A stretch of DNA of 64,000 bases, taken from contig NZ_FNFL01000002.1 in the NCBI RefSeq assembly GCF_900101125.1, positions 62,001 through 126,000 on the forward strand, written 5' to 3'. Below are positions 40,737-48,862 of the stretch, piece by piece. A program made the position numbers and the translations under genes. This stretch comes from Sediminibacillus albus (GTDB taxonomy: Bacteria; Bacillota; Bacilli; Bacillales; Amphibacillaceae). A model generated the notes under the pieces. That model did no database searches, had not been told where the DNA came from, and saw only the letters and a list, made by a program, of their open reading frames with translations. The stretch's first letter is position 1. Each line of letters begins with the position of its first letter.

Positions 40737-41357
40737 TTAACTTAATCCTTTCCTGCGCTCAATTTTCCTGAAAGCTCTGAAACTAATCCATGTCATCGCG
40801 ATTGCCAGTAGACTACTGCTAAATAACGGAATAATTCCTGGTAACAGCGTAATTAAAAAATATAGGAGTACAATTGAGACAGCACTAAGGATTGTTTCGA
40901 GTGGGGAGGTTATGGCAATTAAAAAAGATTGTTTAATATATTGAAAGAATTTCAAGTCAAAATGCACGAATACAGGAAAGAAAAATAATAAGGTCAAGGC
41001 ATATGAAATAAGGATAAAAATTAATACAGGAAGCAGATAGGATAGTTTACCATCGTTTAGCTGCAGAAAAGTAAAGTCGTAATAAAGGATGTAACCGACA
41101 ATAATAAACAGTAAACCAAGACCATTTGTCTTTATAAAATCAGTGCGAAAAACTGTCCAAAATGCAGGAAAGATCTTAAAGTTATTTTCTTTGCGTATCC
41201 ATTTACGAACAATAGTAAACATTGCCACGGTAGCCGGAAACAATCCGAAAATCACCAGTCCTCCTATCGTAAATAAAATCCAAAGTATGTTAATGTAAGC
41301 TAATTTGATCATCCAATAAGCAGCCGTATTAAATTTTTCCCAACCACCGAATGTCAT
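40737..41357 (-). CDS. DUF624 (YesL-like) membrane protein
   Basis: A 206-residue integral membrane protein with about five hydrophobic segments, recognisable as DUF624/YesL by its N-terminal layout (WMIKLAYINILWILFTIGGL then LFPATVAMF). YesL-type proteins are repeatedly encoded beside CUT1 sugar ABC transporters in Bacillota, and here it diverges from one at 41784. Its role, perhaps aiding transporter assembly or regulation, is not established. Its start lies about 155 bp from the operator-promoter block at 41513. Confidence 0.85.
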   Translation of the reverse strand: MTFGGWEKFNTAAYWMIKLAYINILWILFTIGGLVIFGLFPATVAMFTIVRKWIRKENNFKIFPAFWTVFRTDFIKTNGLGLLFIIVGYILYYDFTFLQLNDGKLSYLLPVLIFILISYALTLLFFFPVFVHFDLKFFQYIKQSFLIAITSPLETILSAVSIVLLYFLITLLPGIIPLFSSSLLAIAMTWISFRAFRKIERRKGLS

Positions 41358-41512
41358 CCTGTTCCCCCTTCAGTTATACCAGAAGCAAGTATATCATATT
41401 ATTTTACGAAAAATTTCTAATATTCCAACCAATTATATTGGTGTCCAAAAATCATGTCAACACAATTCTAAAATAGGTTTTTCTTCTGAATAGGAAATTA
41501 GTATTTTATTAA

Positions 41513-41556
41513 AGACACTTTAGAGACTTGTCTCTAGATGGAAATAAACATAGAAT
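41513..41556 (+). promoter_or_regulatory. operator copy A overlapping the promoter of the sugar ABC transporter
   Basis: AGACAC (41513-41518) is followed one helical turn later by the palindrome AGACTTGTCT (41524-41533). The palindrome's second half is also a -35 hexamer TTGTCT (41528-41533), 17 bp ahead of TAGAAT (41551-41556). The same ten-base palindrome, the same 11-base offset and the same TTGTCT-17-TAGAAT promoter occur at 47736-47779. I infer a shared transcription factor, most likely the product of the 46260-47609 gene. The rest of 41358-41783 is leader, containing a cre at 41641. Confidence 0.75.
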
Positions 41557-41640
41557 TAAAGCAAGGCAATGAATATTCTGATAATTTCAAAAACCTTCCC
41601 CTGCACCCTATTCATTCACTTCATTCTAATTATACATATA

Positions 41641-41654
41641 TGACAGCGCTTTCA
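41641..41654 (-). promoter_or_regulatory. perfect cre site in the leader of the ABC transporter
   Basis: The minus strand reads TGAAAGCGCTGTCA, a full match to TGWAANCGNTNWCA. It lies about 80 bp downstream of the start point expected from the 41551 -10 box, a roadblock position for CcpA, so transporter genes should be glucose-repressed. Confidence 0.75.
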
Positions 41655-41783
41655 TCGACTAAGCGGTTGAGTACACTCAAATGATTTATGCAGGGAGTTC
41701 TAAGGGGGGTGTCTGACAAGTTTGCTAAAGTATCTAGAATTATTATTTAAGGAATTAATTTAGCAGAGAGGGGTTTAATTAAC

Positions 41784-43025
41784 ATGAAGAAATTTAGCAT
41801 TTTAGTACTAATAATTATCTTGGGAACTGTATTAGCAGCTTGTAATTCGGATGAAGATGCAACAGCAACTGATGGAGAAATATCTGGTGAAATAACGGTT
41901 TGGGTTCACCCATTTACGGGAGATGCTGAAGCAGAAGGTGCTATGTGGGATGAAATCGTGGCGTCTTATGAAGAGAAATATGATGCAACTGTAACAATCG
42001 AAACAATTCCATGGGGTAACCGAGACCAAAAAATACTTACCGCATTAGCAGCTAATAACGGTCCAGATGTATTTTATGCTATTCCGGATCAAATGCCCCA
42101 ATATGCTGATGAGGGAATGTTAGTAGAACTTGATCCATATTTGGAAGACAATAAAATGGATGGCTTCGTTGATACTGCTCTTGTTTCAACAAAATGGCAA
42201 GATAAAACATATGGTCTTCCAATTCTGCAGGAAGCATATACGCTTTTCTATAATGTTGATGTAATTGAAGCGATTGGTAAAGATCCAGAGAATTTACCGT
42301 CAACGTGGAGTGAATTTGAAGAGTGGGCGAAAGCGGCTAAAGAACAAGGATTCTATGCATATAGCTATCAAGGCGGAGGATCAATGAATGGAACGTTATA
42401 TCCTTTCCTTTGGCAAGCGGGTGGAAAAGTTATAACACAGGATGATGAAATAATGATAAATAATGCTGCAGGAGTAGAAGCTTTTGAGTTTATCAATAAA
42501 ATGTATGAAAAAGAATGGATTCCTGAAGATTCAATTACTGCTATGAATCATGACGCAATATGGAATGCGGGAGAGATGTTAGCTGTACAAGGTTCAGGGA
42601 TTTCATTAACCAATTTACAGGAAAGTGATTTGAATTTCGTAATTGCACCACCTCTTAAAAACAAGGAGCAAGTAACATATGGTACAACAGGTATGTTCGT
42701 TGTTCCAACAAATAGTGACAATCCTAATGCAGCAGTAGAATTTGTGAAAACAGTAACCAATGCAGAAAATCAAAGAAAATTTAATACAGTTACTCAATAT
42801 ATTCCAACAAGAGAATCTGCAAAGGATATTTTTGATGACCAGAAGTATTTGAGCCAGCTTGCGCAATACACCCAGTATGCATTACCTGGAGTCATCCATC
42901 CAAAAGGCCGTAATATAATGCCAATGATTCAGGCTGAAGTTCAAACGATGATGGAAGGAAAGAAAACTCCTCAGGAAGCAGCAGATGCGGCAGCAGAAGC
43001 TATTGAGGCTGAAATTGCTAAATAA
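41784..43025 (+). CDS. CUT1 sugar ABC transporter substrate-binding lipoprotein
   Basis: A 413-residue extracellular solute-binding protein family 1 member anchored as a lipoprotein: the signal ends in a lipobox (TVLAAC, Cys about residue 19), followed by an acidic linker and the typical ITVWVHPFTGDAEAEG start of the mature fold. It should bind an oligosaccharide and pass it to the two permeases encoded next. No ATPase gene accompanies the set, as is usual for CUT1 systems that share MsmX. Confidence 0.93.
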   Translation: MKKFSILVLIIILGTVLAACNSDEDATATDGEISGEITVWVHPFTGDAEAEGAMWDEIVASYEEKYDATVTIETIPWGNRDQKILTALAANNGPDVFYAIPDQMPQYADEGMLVELDPYLEDNKMDGFVDTALVSTKWQDKTYGLPILQEAYTLFYNVDVIEAIGKDPENLPSTWSEFEEWAKAAKEQGFYAYSYQGGGSMNGTLYPFLWQAGGKVITQDDEIMINNAAGVEAFEFINKMYEKEWIPEDSITAMNHDAIWNAGEMLAVQGSGISLTNLQESDLNFVIAPPLKNKEQVTYGTTGMFVVPTNSDNPNAAVEFVKTVTNAENQRKFNTVTQYIPTRESAKDIFDDQKYLSQLAQYTQYALPGVIHPKGRNIMPMIQAEVQTMMEGKKTPQEAADAAAEAIEAEIAK

Positions 43026-43104
43026 TAAGGTCTAGATGGAACAGGGAGTTTGCCCGATATTTCAGTCAAACTCTCTGTTACTAACTTAAATATGAAATAA
43101 GGTG

Positions 43105-44121
43105 ATGACGCTGAATAATGCAGAAAAGATCATTGAAGAAAGGGAAACCCATAATAACGGAAAAGCACCTTTAAAGGATCAAAGGAAAAATAAAAATAAT
43201 ACTTCATCTTCCAAAAAGCCAAAATTGCCATTTAAAGAAAGAGTTAAAAGGCAATGGGACAGGAATGCAATTGTGTATATTTTCCTTATACCTGCATTAA
43301 TTCACTTTATAATTTTTCAGGTATTCCCATTTGCATTCAGTTTTGTGCTTACTTTTTTGGATTGGAAAGTTATTGGTGATCCGGAATTTGTAGGGCTTAA
43401 ACATTGGATAGCCTTTTTGAATGATGGATTAGCTTGGAGAGCAATATGGAATACAGTTCTATTTTCCATTTATTATATTGTGCCTACCATGGCACTAGGA
43501 CTGATTTTAGCATTAATCATTAACTCAGGTGTTAAGGCATCAGGAGTGTTTAAAGGAATCTTTTTCTTACCAGTAGTTACATCCTTTGTGATTATAGCCG
43601 GAATCTGGGGCTGGCTGTTCCGAGGTACAGAATCAGGTATGGTTAACTATCTGTTAAGTTTTTTTGGTATAGATACACAATTATTTTTAGCAGATTCTGA
43701 TCAAGCTCTGTTGGTACTAGCAGGTTTAAGTATCTTTAAGGTTGCCGGAAGTACAATGATCTATTATTTTGCAGGCCTTCAATCAGTTGACAAACAATTA
43801 TATGAAGCTGCAAGGATTGATGGAGCATCTCCTTTACGAATATTTTGGACAATAACTTTTCCACTGCTAAAGCCAATCCATTTTTACGTGGCAATTATTA
43901 CAACTATCGGTTCATTCCAAATTTTCGATTCAACATTTTTACTTACAGGTGGGGGACCAAACTACTCAACTACGACAATTGTATTTTACTTATACCAACA
44001 AGGGTTCGCAGGGCTTAACTTAAGTTATGCTGCTGTTCTGTCCTATGTATTATTCTTTATAATTTTGGTTGTTTCACTTATCCAAAGAAAGTATTTGGGA
44101 CAAGAGACGAATTACTATTAA
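43105..44121 (+). CDS. CUT1 sugar ABC transporter permease (MalF type)
   Basis: A 338-residue membrane protein. A charged, poorly conserved N-terminal tail of about 55 residues (many Lys/Asn) precedes six hydrophobic segments; the EAA coupling motif reads YEAARIDGASPLRIFWTITF. The frame opens at GTG 43102, but ATG 43105 is as likely; the AAGGTGAT site is close to both. It pairs with the next permease. Confidence 0.9.
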   Translation: MTLNNAEKIIEERETHNNGKAPLKDQRKNKNNTSSSKKPKLPFKERVKRQWDRNAIVYIFLIPALIHFIIFQVFPFAFSFVLTFLDWKVIGDPEFVGLKHWIAFLNDGLAWRAIWNTVLFSIYYIVPTMALGLILALIINSGVKASGVFKGIFFLPVVTSFVIIAGIWGWLFRGTESGMVNYLLSFFGIDTQLFLADSDQALLVLAGLSIFKVAGSTMIYYFAGLQSVDKQLYEAARIDGASPLRIFWTITFPLLKPIHFYVAIITTIGSFQIFDSTFLLTGGGPNYSTTTIVFYLYQQGFAGLNLSYAAVLSYVLFFIILVVSLIQRKYLGQETNYY

Positions 44122-44154
44122 TCATCAGGTCTTTCTGGAAGGGGGATTAGAAAA

Positions 44155-44958
44155 TTGAAAAAAACAATCACATATACAGCATTGTTTCTATTAGCCTTTA
44201 GTTTTCTCCTGCCGTTTATCATTATGGCTCTGGGATCGTTTAAAGATATGAAATATGCATTGCTGGATCCGCTTTTTTGGATACCCGAGGACCCTACTCT
44301 TAGTAACTATATATATTTGTTTAATGACGGGATTTTTGCAAGGTGGATTTTTAACTCGTTAGTTATTACCATTATTCCGGTCTTTAGTCAGATGTTGTTT
44401 TGTGCCATATTGGGTTATATCTTTGCCAAGAAAAACTTTCCAGGCAGAGAAGTAATATTTTGGGTATTCATGGCCGTAATAATGATTCCGCAGCAACTAT
44501 TAATCATCCCGAAATATATTATGTTTGCAGATTTCGGTTGGATCAATACTTATTGGGCTTTAATTATCCCTGAACTCTGGGGAATTATGGGAGTCTTTCT
44601 AGTACGGCAATTCCTGCAAAATATTCCGAATGATTTGGAAGAGGCAGCACGTATTGACGGTGCTAATGATATTAAAGTATTTTTTAAAGTTATTTTGCCT
44701 TTGTCGGTCCCAGTAGTTGCAACAGTGGGGACATTCTCGTTTATTTCCAACTGGAATGACCTATTCCAACCATTGATTTATATGACGAAGGAAGAGATGT
44801 TTCCTGTAACAGTTGGTTTAGCATCGTTGCTCGGTAAAGAAGGAGATTTCGGTGTGGAAATGGCTGGATCGACACTTTCATTTGTGCCAACTTTCCTTAT
44901 TTTCTTGTTCTTCCAGCGTTATTTTACAGAAGGGATTCAGATGTCAGGGCTGAAATAA
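44155..44958 (+). CDS. CUT1 sugar ABC transporter permease (MalG type)
   Basis: A 267-residue membrane protein with six segments and the EAA motif LEEAARIDGANDIKVFFKVI. It begins with TTG after GGGGGATT at suitable spacing. The C-terminus FTEGIQMSGLK is the typical ending of MalG-type permeases. It completes the SBP-permease-permease set. Confidence 0.92.
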   Translation: MKKTITYTALFLLAFSFLLPFIIMALGSFKDMKYALLDPLFWIPEDPTLSNYIYLFNDGIFARWIFNSLVITIIPVFSQMLFCAILGYIFAKKNFPGREVIFWVFMAVIMIPQQLLIIPKYIMFADFGWINTYWALIIPELWGIMGVFLVRQFLQNIPNDLEEAARIDGANDIKVFFKVILPLSVPVVATVGTFSFISNWNDLFQPLIYMTKEEMFPVTVGLASLLGKEGDFGVEMAGSTLSFVPTFLIFLFFQRYFTEGIQMSGLK

Positions 44959-44991
44959 ATGAATAGTTTGTAATCAGAAAGGCGGCAAAAC

Positions 44992-45897
44992 ATGTCAGAC
45001 GACTTGAAGGTTGGCATCATTGGTTTGGATACTTCGCATGCTGTGGCATTTACAAAATTACTTAATGACCCTTTTGAAAAATATCATGTGCCAGGGGGGA
45101 AAGTGGTAATAGCATTTCCTGGAGGATCGTCTGATTTTGAACTTAGTATCTCTCGGGTTGAGGGCATTACAAATGAACTTCGAAGTAACTATGATGTTAA
45201 AATTGCTGATTCTATTGGACTTGTAGCAGAGGAAAGTGATGCAATCTTATTAGAATCAGTAGACGGAAGCGTTCATTTAGACCAATTGCGTAAAATTATT
45301 TCCTATAAAAAGCCTGTTTTTATCGACAAACCGTTTAGCCTGCAGACAGAAGAGGCTGATGAAATGGTTGAACTTGCTGCAGACTGCCAAACTACAATCA
45401 TGAGTACGTCTGCTCTTCGCTTTGCAGAGTCATTAGTAGATGTACGATCAAAGTCTGATAAAGGAGAGATAATAGGTGCTGATTGTTTTGGCCCGATGGA
45501 ACTACAAGAGAAACAACCGGGCTTTTTTTGGTATGGAATTCATTCGATAGAAATGCTGTTTGCAATTTTGGGTGAAGGATCCGAGTCAGTAACTACCCGA
45601 ACAAATGATAAACATGATGTCATTATGGGGCAGTGGCAGGATGGTCGTTTTGGAACTGTTCGGGGTAACCGCGAAGGTAACAAGCAATTTGGAGCAGTCA
45701 TTCATTTTGAAAAGGGAAGCGAATATGTTGATATAGATTCTTCTGAAAAGCCTTATTATGCTAGCTTACTAGGTCATATAATAGATTTCTTTAAAGATGG
45801 TATCCCTAGAGTATCGTTAAATGAAACCAGGGAGGTTATTCGATTTATTGAAGCGGCGAACGAAAGTAGAAATACAGGAAAACAGGTTTTAATTTAA
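44992..45897 (+). CDS. Gfo/Idh/MocA family oxidoreductase (short form)
   Basis: A 301-residue NAD(P)-dependent dehydrogenase candidate with Rossmann start KVGIIGLDTSHA. The usual EKP is replaced by IDKPFS, keeping the lysine and proline. The C-terminal domain keeps GIHSIEMLFAILGE. It lies 33 bp after the permease, so it belongs to the transporter operon. This group, with VGIIGLDTSH and about 300 residues, is shorter than the classical enzymes downstream. Substrate unknown. Confidence 0.85.
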   Translation: MSDDLKVGIIGLDTSHAVAFTKLLNDPFEKYHVPGGKVVIAFPGGSSDFELSISRVEGITNELRSNYDVKIADSIGLVAEESDAILLESVDGSVHLDQLRKIISYKKPVFIDKPFSLQTEEADEMVELAADCQTTIMSTSALRFAESLVDVRSKSDKGEIIGADCFGPMELQEKQPGFFWYGIHSIEMLFAILGEGSESVTTRTNDKHDVIMGQWQDGRFGTVRGNREGNKQFGAVIHFEKGSEYVDIDSSEKPYYASLLGHIIDFFKDGIPRVSLNETREVIRFIEAANESRNTGKQVLI

Positions 45898-45935
45898 GAT
45901 AAGCATTTAATGAAGTCTGTGAAAATAAGGTCAGT

Positions 45936-46191
45936 TAGATTTGGCATTCAATGCAAGGGCACCAAATCCACAAGCTGAGAATGTTGCGATATCGGATATT
46001 GATCAACATGATAACTCAATTGAGGGCCCACATTTGCCTTAATGGTTAATGCCGGGCATTACATTGCTGATATAATTGCAGCTATTTTAGAGAACCGTCA
46101 ACCAATGATTCCTGGAATTGAGGCTAAAAAATCCGTTGAAATTATCAAGAATAGTGAATTTATAATGCCTAACGAGTTTGGCATAGGGTAG
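45936..46191 (+). pseudogene. C-terminal remnant of a Gfo/Idh/MocA oxidoreductase
   Basis: The region between two convergent genes holds no intact frame, but translation gives GHYIADIIAAILENRQPMIP followed by EAKKSVEIIKNSEFI, the classic end of a Gfo/Idh/MocA protein (substrate-domain ADFIxAIxxGRxPxVxGxEARKAVEII). Upstream, a different frame gives AFNARAPNPQAENVAISDID and meets a stop near 46040, so at least one frameshift or stop separates the parts. No start is left. Confidence 0.7.
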
Positions 46192-46259
46192 CAAGTTGAT
46201 GCTGCAAGACTAGGGGAGCTATCAGTATAGCAGCGCCTGAGAGTTGAGGAAGAGTCTCA

Positions 46260-47609
46260 CTATTCTTCCATTATAAAACTAAGGCGATAAATTCGGCGAG
46301 GTCTGCCTTTATACGTTACTTTTTCCTCACCGACGATCTCGACTAGTTCAGCATCCATCCACTTTAATAAGATTCGGTGTGCACTTCTAATCGTTATCTT
46401 GAGAGTTGAAGCCAATTCTTGGGCGGTGTAGTCAATGATTCCATAGCGGGCAACACGTGCCATTAGCTTTGTCATATAAGATGCAGACATACCAGCTTTT
46501 TCAGCTCGTTCCAACAATTGTGCATCTGTAATAGCTAAATCATACCTTTCGTATTGTGTGTGGGTAGTAATATCGACTGGACCTAAAACACTTTTATCTT
46601 CGCGGACAATATAGCAGACATTGCCGCCTAATTCTTTTGATTGACGTAATGCTAATCGTGCGTGACTGCCTGCTTCAGCCGCGGTACTTCCGAAACCAAC
46701 ACCAATACTTAACGTTATTCCAATAGCATTATTTGTATCTTGAAGTAAGGGTATAAATTTATATCCCCTAGTTTCTCGTTCAAAAATACCGCGTGTAGTG
46801 ATGAATAAATATTCCTCTCCACCAAGGATTGTTAGATGTCCATCAAGCTGTCTTATGTAATCAAGCAGAATTTGCTGAATGTTTAATTTTAGTAATTGTA
46901 CATCATGTTCTGACTTATATTTTTCTGTAACTCTTTCAAAGTCATCAACATTTATTAACCCAAAAACAATTTGTGACTCTTTGTTTCTGCGGGTATTTGT
47001 TGCGAGTAAAGCACGTTCTAGAGAAACAATCATGTCTTGTTGTGTTGGTGTTACCCATTCGTTTGGTATATTCATTTCTGACAATCTAATAGAAACTTCC
47101 TGTATTCCGGTGAGTGCAATTGACCCGTCAGTATTATAATTTTCAATGTGAAATGTAATAATGTCTTCAATCAACTTAGGCTTGGAGTGGTTGTGAAAAA
47201 CCTTAAACTCATAGTCTTCCTCATCTAATTCGACGAGTATTTTTTTAACATATTTTTCTTCAATTGTATCGACGGATAAACGTTTTAAACCGTAACTATT
47301 TTTAATAAGAAATAATGATTTATATAATCCGGTACCCATTAATGGAACATGATGAACAGGGATTGTAAAATCTAACGATTGTTTGGCGAGATTGTATAAA
47401 TGATACTCTGTAAACACTAAAACGTCGACATCGCGCATTAATTCTATTGCCAAGTCTGTAATGGCAGTGCCAGGTTTAATAACACCAAAGATGGGTTTAA
47501 AGTTTGGGAAAGATTTTAGCGTTTCTTTTGTTTGGTCTAGGAGGGATTTTGATCCAATAATGCCAATATTAATTTCTGAACTATCCTCAACACGTTTATT
47601 AATTTGCAT
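46260..47609 (-). CDS. transcriptional regulator: sensor domain, GGDEF-like domain and winged HTH
   Basis: A 449-residue cytoplasmic regulator with an unusual layout. Residues about 12-150 look like a PrpR_N/receiver-like sensory fold (INIGIIGSKSLL start). Residues about 195-335 form a GGDEF-superfamily nucleotide cyclase-like domain with the metal-binding NVDDF (D222, D223) and GGEEY (263-267), then SIGVGFGSTAAEAG, which also recalls GTP cyclohydrolase III. Residues about 370-440 form a winged helix (LASTLKITIRSAHRILLKWM). The ATG at 47609 follows AAGGAG by about 9 bases; an upstream in-frame start at 47636 is rejected. It sits between the transporter and redox operons and probably binds the three operator copies. 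Confidence 0.85.
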   Translation of the reverse strand: MQINKRVEDSSEINIGIIGSKSLLDQTKETLKSFPNFKPIFGVIKPGTAITDLAIELMRDVDVLVFTEYHLYNLAKQSLDFTIPVHHVPLMGTGLYKSLFLIKNSYGLKRLSVDTIEEKYVKKILVELDEEDYEFKVFHNHSKPKLIEDIITFHIENYNTDGSIALTGIQEVSIRLSEMNIPNEWVTPTQQDMIVSLERALLATNTRRNKESQIVFGLINVDDFERVTEKYKSEHDVQLLKLNIQQILLDYIRQLDGHLTILGGEEYLFITTRGIFERETRGYKFIPLLQDTNNAIGITLSIGVGFGSTAAEAGSHARLALRQSKELGGNVCYIVREDKSVLGPVDITTHTQYERYDLAITDAQLLERAEKAGMSASYMTKLMARVARYGIIDYTAQELASTLKITIRSAHRILLKWMDAELVEIVGEEKVTYKGRPRRIYRLSFIMEE

Positions 47610-47628
47610 AAGATCATCTCCTTGAAAT

Positions 47629-47698
47629 AGACACATATATGGACATGTCTTTTAGTGCTCACTGCATTTATAATACTTTTTATTATCAGAATTGTCAA
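47629..47698 (-). promoter_or_regulatory. regulator promoter with operator copy B
   Basis: On the minus strand a near-ideal promoter for the regulator reads TTGACA (47698-47693), 17 bp, TATTAT (47675-47670). Operator copy B, AGACAC at 47629-47634 with GGACATGTCT at 47641-47650 (plus-strand reading, offset 12), lies just downstream of its start point and just before the ribosome binding site, a position suited to autorepression. On the plus strand the same block could also serve as ATGTCT, 18 bp, TATAAT (47669-47674) for the divergent operon. Confidence 0.7.
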
Positions 47699-47735
47699 AA
47701 TTCTATGCCTGCTAAAGTTTTAGTCTGCTATATAA

Positions 47736-47779
47736 AGACACATTCAAGACTTGTCTTTTAATAATACTGTTCATAGAAT
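47736..47779 (+). promoter_or_regulatory. operator copy C overlapping the promoter of the redox operon
   Basis: AGACAC (47736-47741) is followed by AGACTTGTCT (47747-47756). TTGTCT (47751-47756) acts as the -35, with a 17-bp spacer and TAGAAT (47774-47779). The layout is the same as copy A at 41513-41556. It drives the gene at 47846 and what follows. Confidence 0.75.
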
Positions 47780-47845
47780 GTTATTAAACATATTGTCTGA
47801 AATTTCAATCAAAAAGACAAAAACTATATTAGTTGGAGTGGTTAA

Positions 47846-48862
47846 ATGAAAACGATCTCAGATCTTGAAAAGTTTATGACAACACCGTCTGAAGAATTAA
47901 TTGAAGACCTTTCAAAATTGGAAGGTGACATTATGATATTAGGTATTGGCGGGAAAATGGGACCTTCTTTAGCAAAATTAACGAAAAGGGCCATAGATGA
48001 AGGTGGCTTAAATAAAAAGGTGATAGGTGTATCAAGGTTTTCATCCGGAATATTAAAAAAAGAACTGGAGGATTTTGGAATCGAAACAATCTCGGCTGAT
48101 TTGTTAAATGAGTCCGATCTCCGATCACTTCCAAATGTTAAAAATGTTATCTATATGGCCGGGAATAAGTTTGGAACGGTCGGAAACGAACACTTCACCT
48201 GGGCTATGAATGCATACTTACCTGGGAGGCTTGCTGAAAAGTTTTCCGATTCACGGATGGTGGCATTTTCGACTGGGAATGTATACCCCTTCGTAAATGT
48301 ATTAAGCAGTAACTGCTCTGAGGATACACCTGTTAATCCAGTTGGGGAATATGCCCAATCTTGCTTAGGGAGGGAACGTGTACTCACCCATTTTTCCCAC
48401 AAAAATAAAACACCGATGCTGTTATTTAGATTAAATTATGCAATTGACCTTCGATATGGTGTGTTACTTGAGATTGCGAAACAAGTTTATGATGAGCAGT
48501 CCATTGATCTTGAAATGGGAAATGTCAATGTCATTTGGCAGGGTGATGCAAATGAGTATGCTGTTCGATCATTATTACACACGGAAGCCCCGCCGAAAAT
48601 ATTAAATGCCACTGGTCCGGAAACAGTATCCGTTCGCTGGCTTGCTGAAGAATTTGCCAAACGTTTTGATAAAGATGCCAACTTCTATAATGAGGAAAAT
48701 CCCACTGCTTTATTAAATAACGCTTCTAAAGCACATAAATTGTTTGGATATCCAAAAGTGACTATCCAGCAAATGATTGATATGACGGCAGACTGGCTAA
48801 TGAATGATGGTTCTACATACGATAAACCAACTCATTTCCAAGAGCGACAAGGGGCATTTTAA
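47846..48862 (+). CDS. NAD(P)-dependent epimerase/dehydratase (extended SDR)
   Basis: A 338-residue Rossmann protein of the NAD-dependent epimerase/dehydratase family. Dinucleotide binding is seen as MILGIGGKMGPSLA (about residues 31-44), then VIYMAGNKFG. The usual catalytic YxxxK is not obvious: the corresponding region reads EYAQSCLGRE, with Tyr but no Lys at +4. It may therefore be a modified enzyme. It is the first gene of the operon behind operator C and overlaps the next gene by one base (TAATG). Confidence 0.82.
   Translation: MKTISDLEKFMTTPSEELIEDLSKLEGDIMILGIGGKMGPSLAKLTKRAIDEGGLNKKVIGVSRFSSGILKKELEDFGIETISADLLNESDLRSLPNVKNVIYMAGNKFGTVGNEHFTWAMNAYLPGRLAEKFSDSRMVAFSTGNVYPFVNVLSSNCSEDTPVNPVGEYAQSCLGRERVLTHFSHKNKTPMLLFRLNYAIDLRYGVLLEIAKQVYDEQSIDLEMGNVNVIWQGDANEYAVRSLLHTEAPPKILNATGPETVSVRWLAEEFAKRFDKDANFYNEENPTALLNNASKAHKLFGYPKVTIQQMIDMTADWLMNDGSTYDKPTHFQERQGAF

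Noticed and set aside
41707-41720. GTGTCTGACAAGT as a fourth operator copy.
   Set aside because: It contains both half-words, but in a different order and spacing from the three matching sites, and no promoter is aligned with it.
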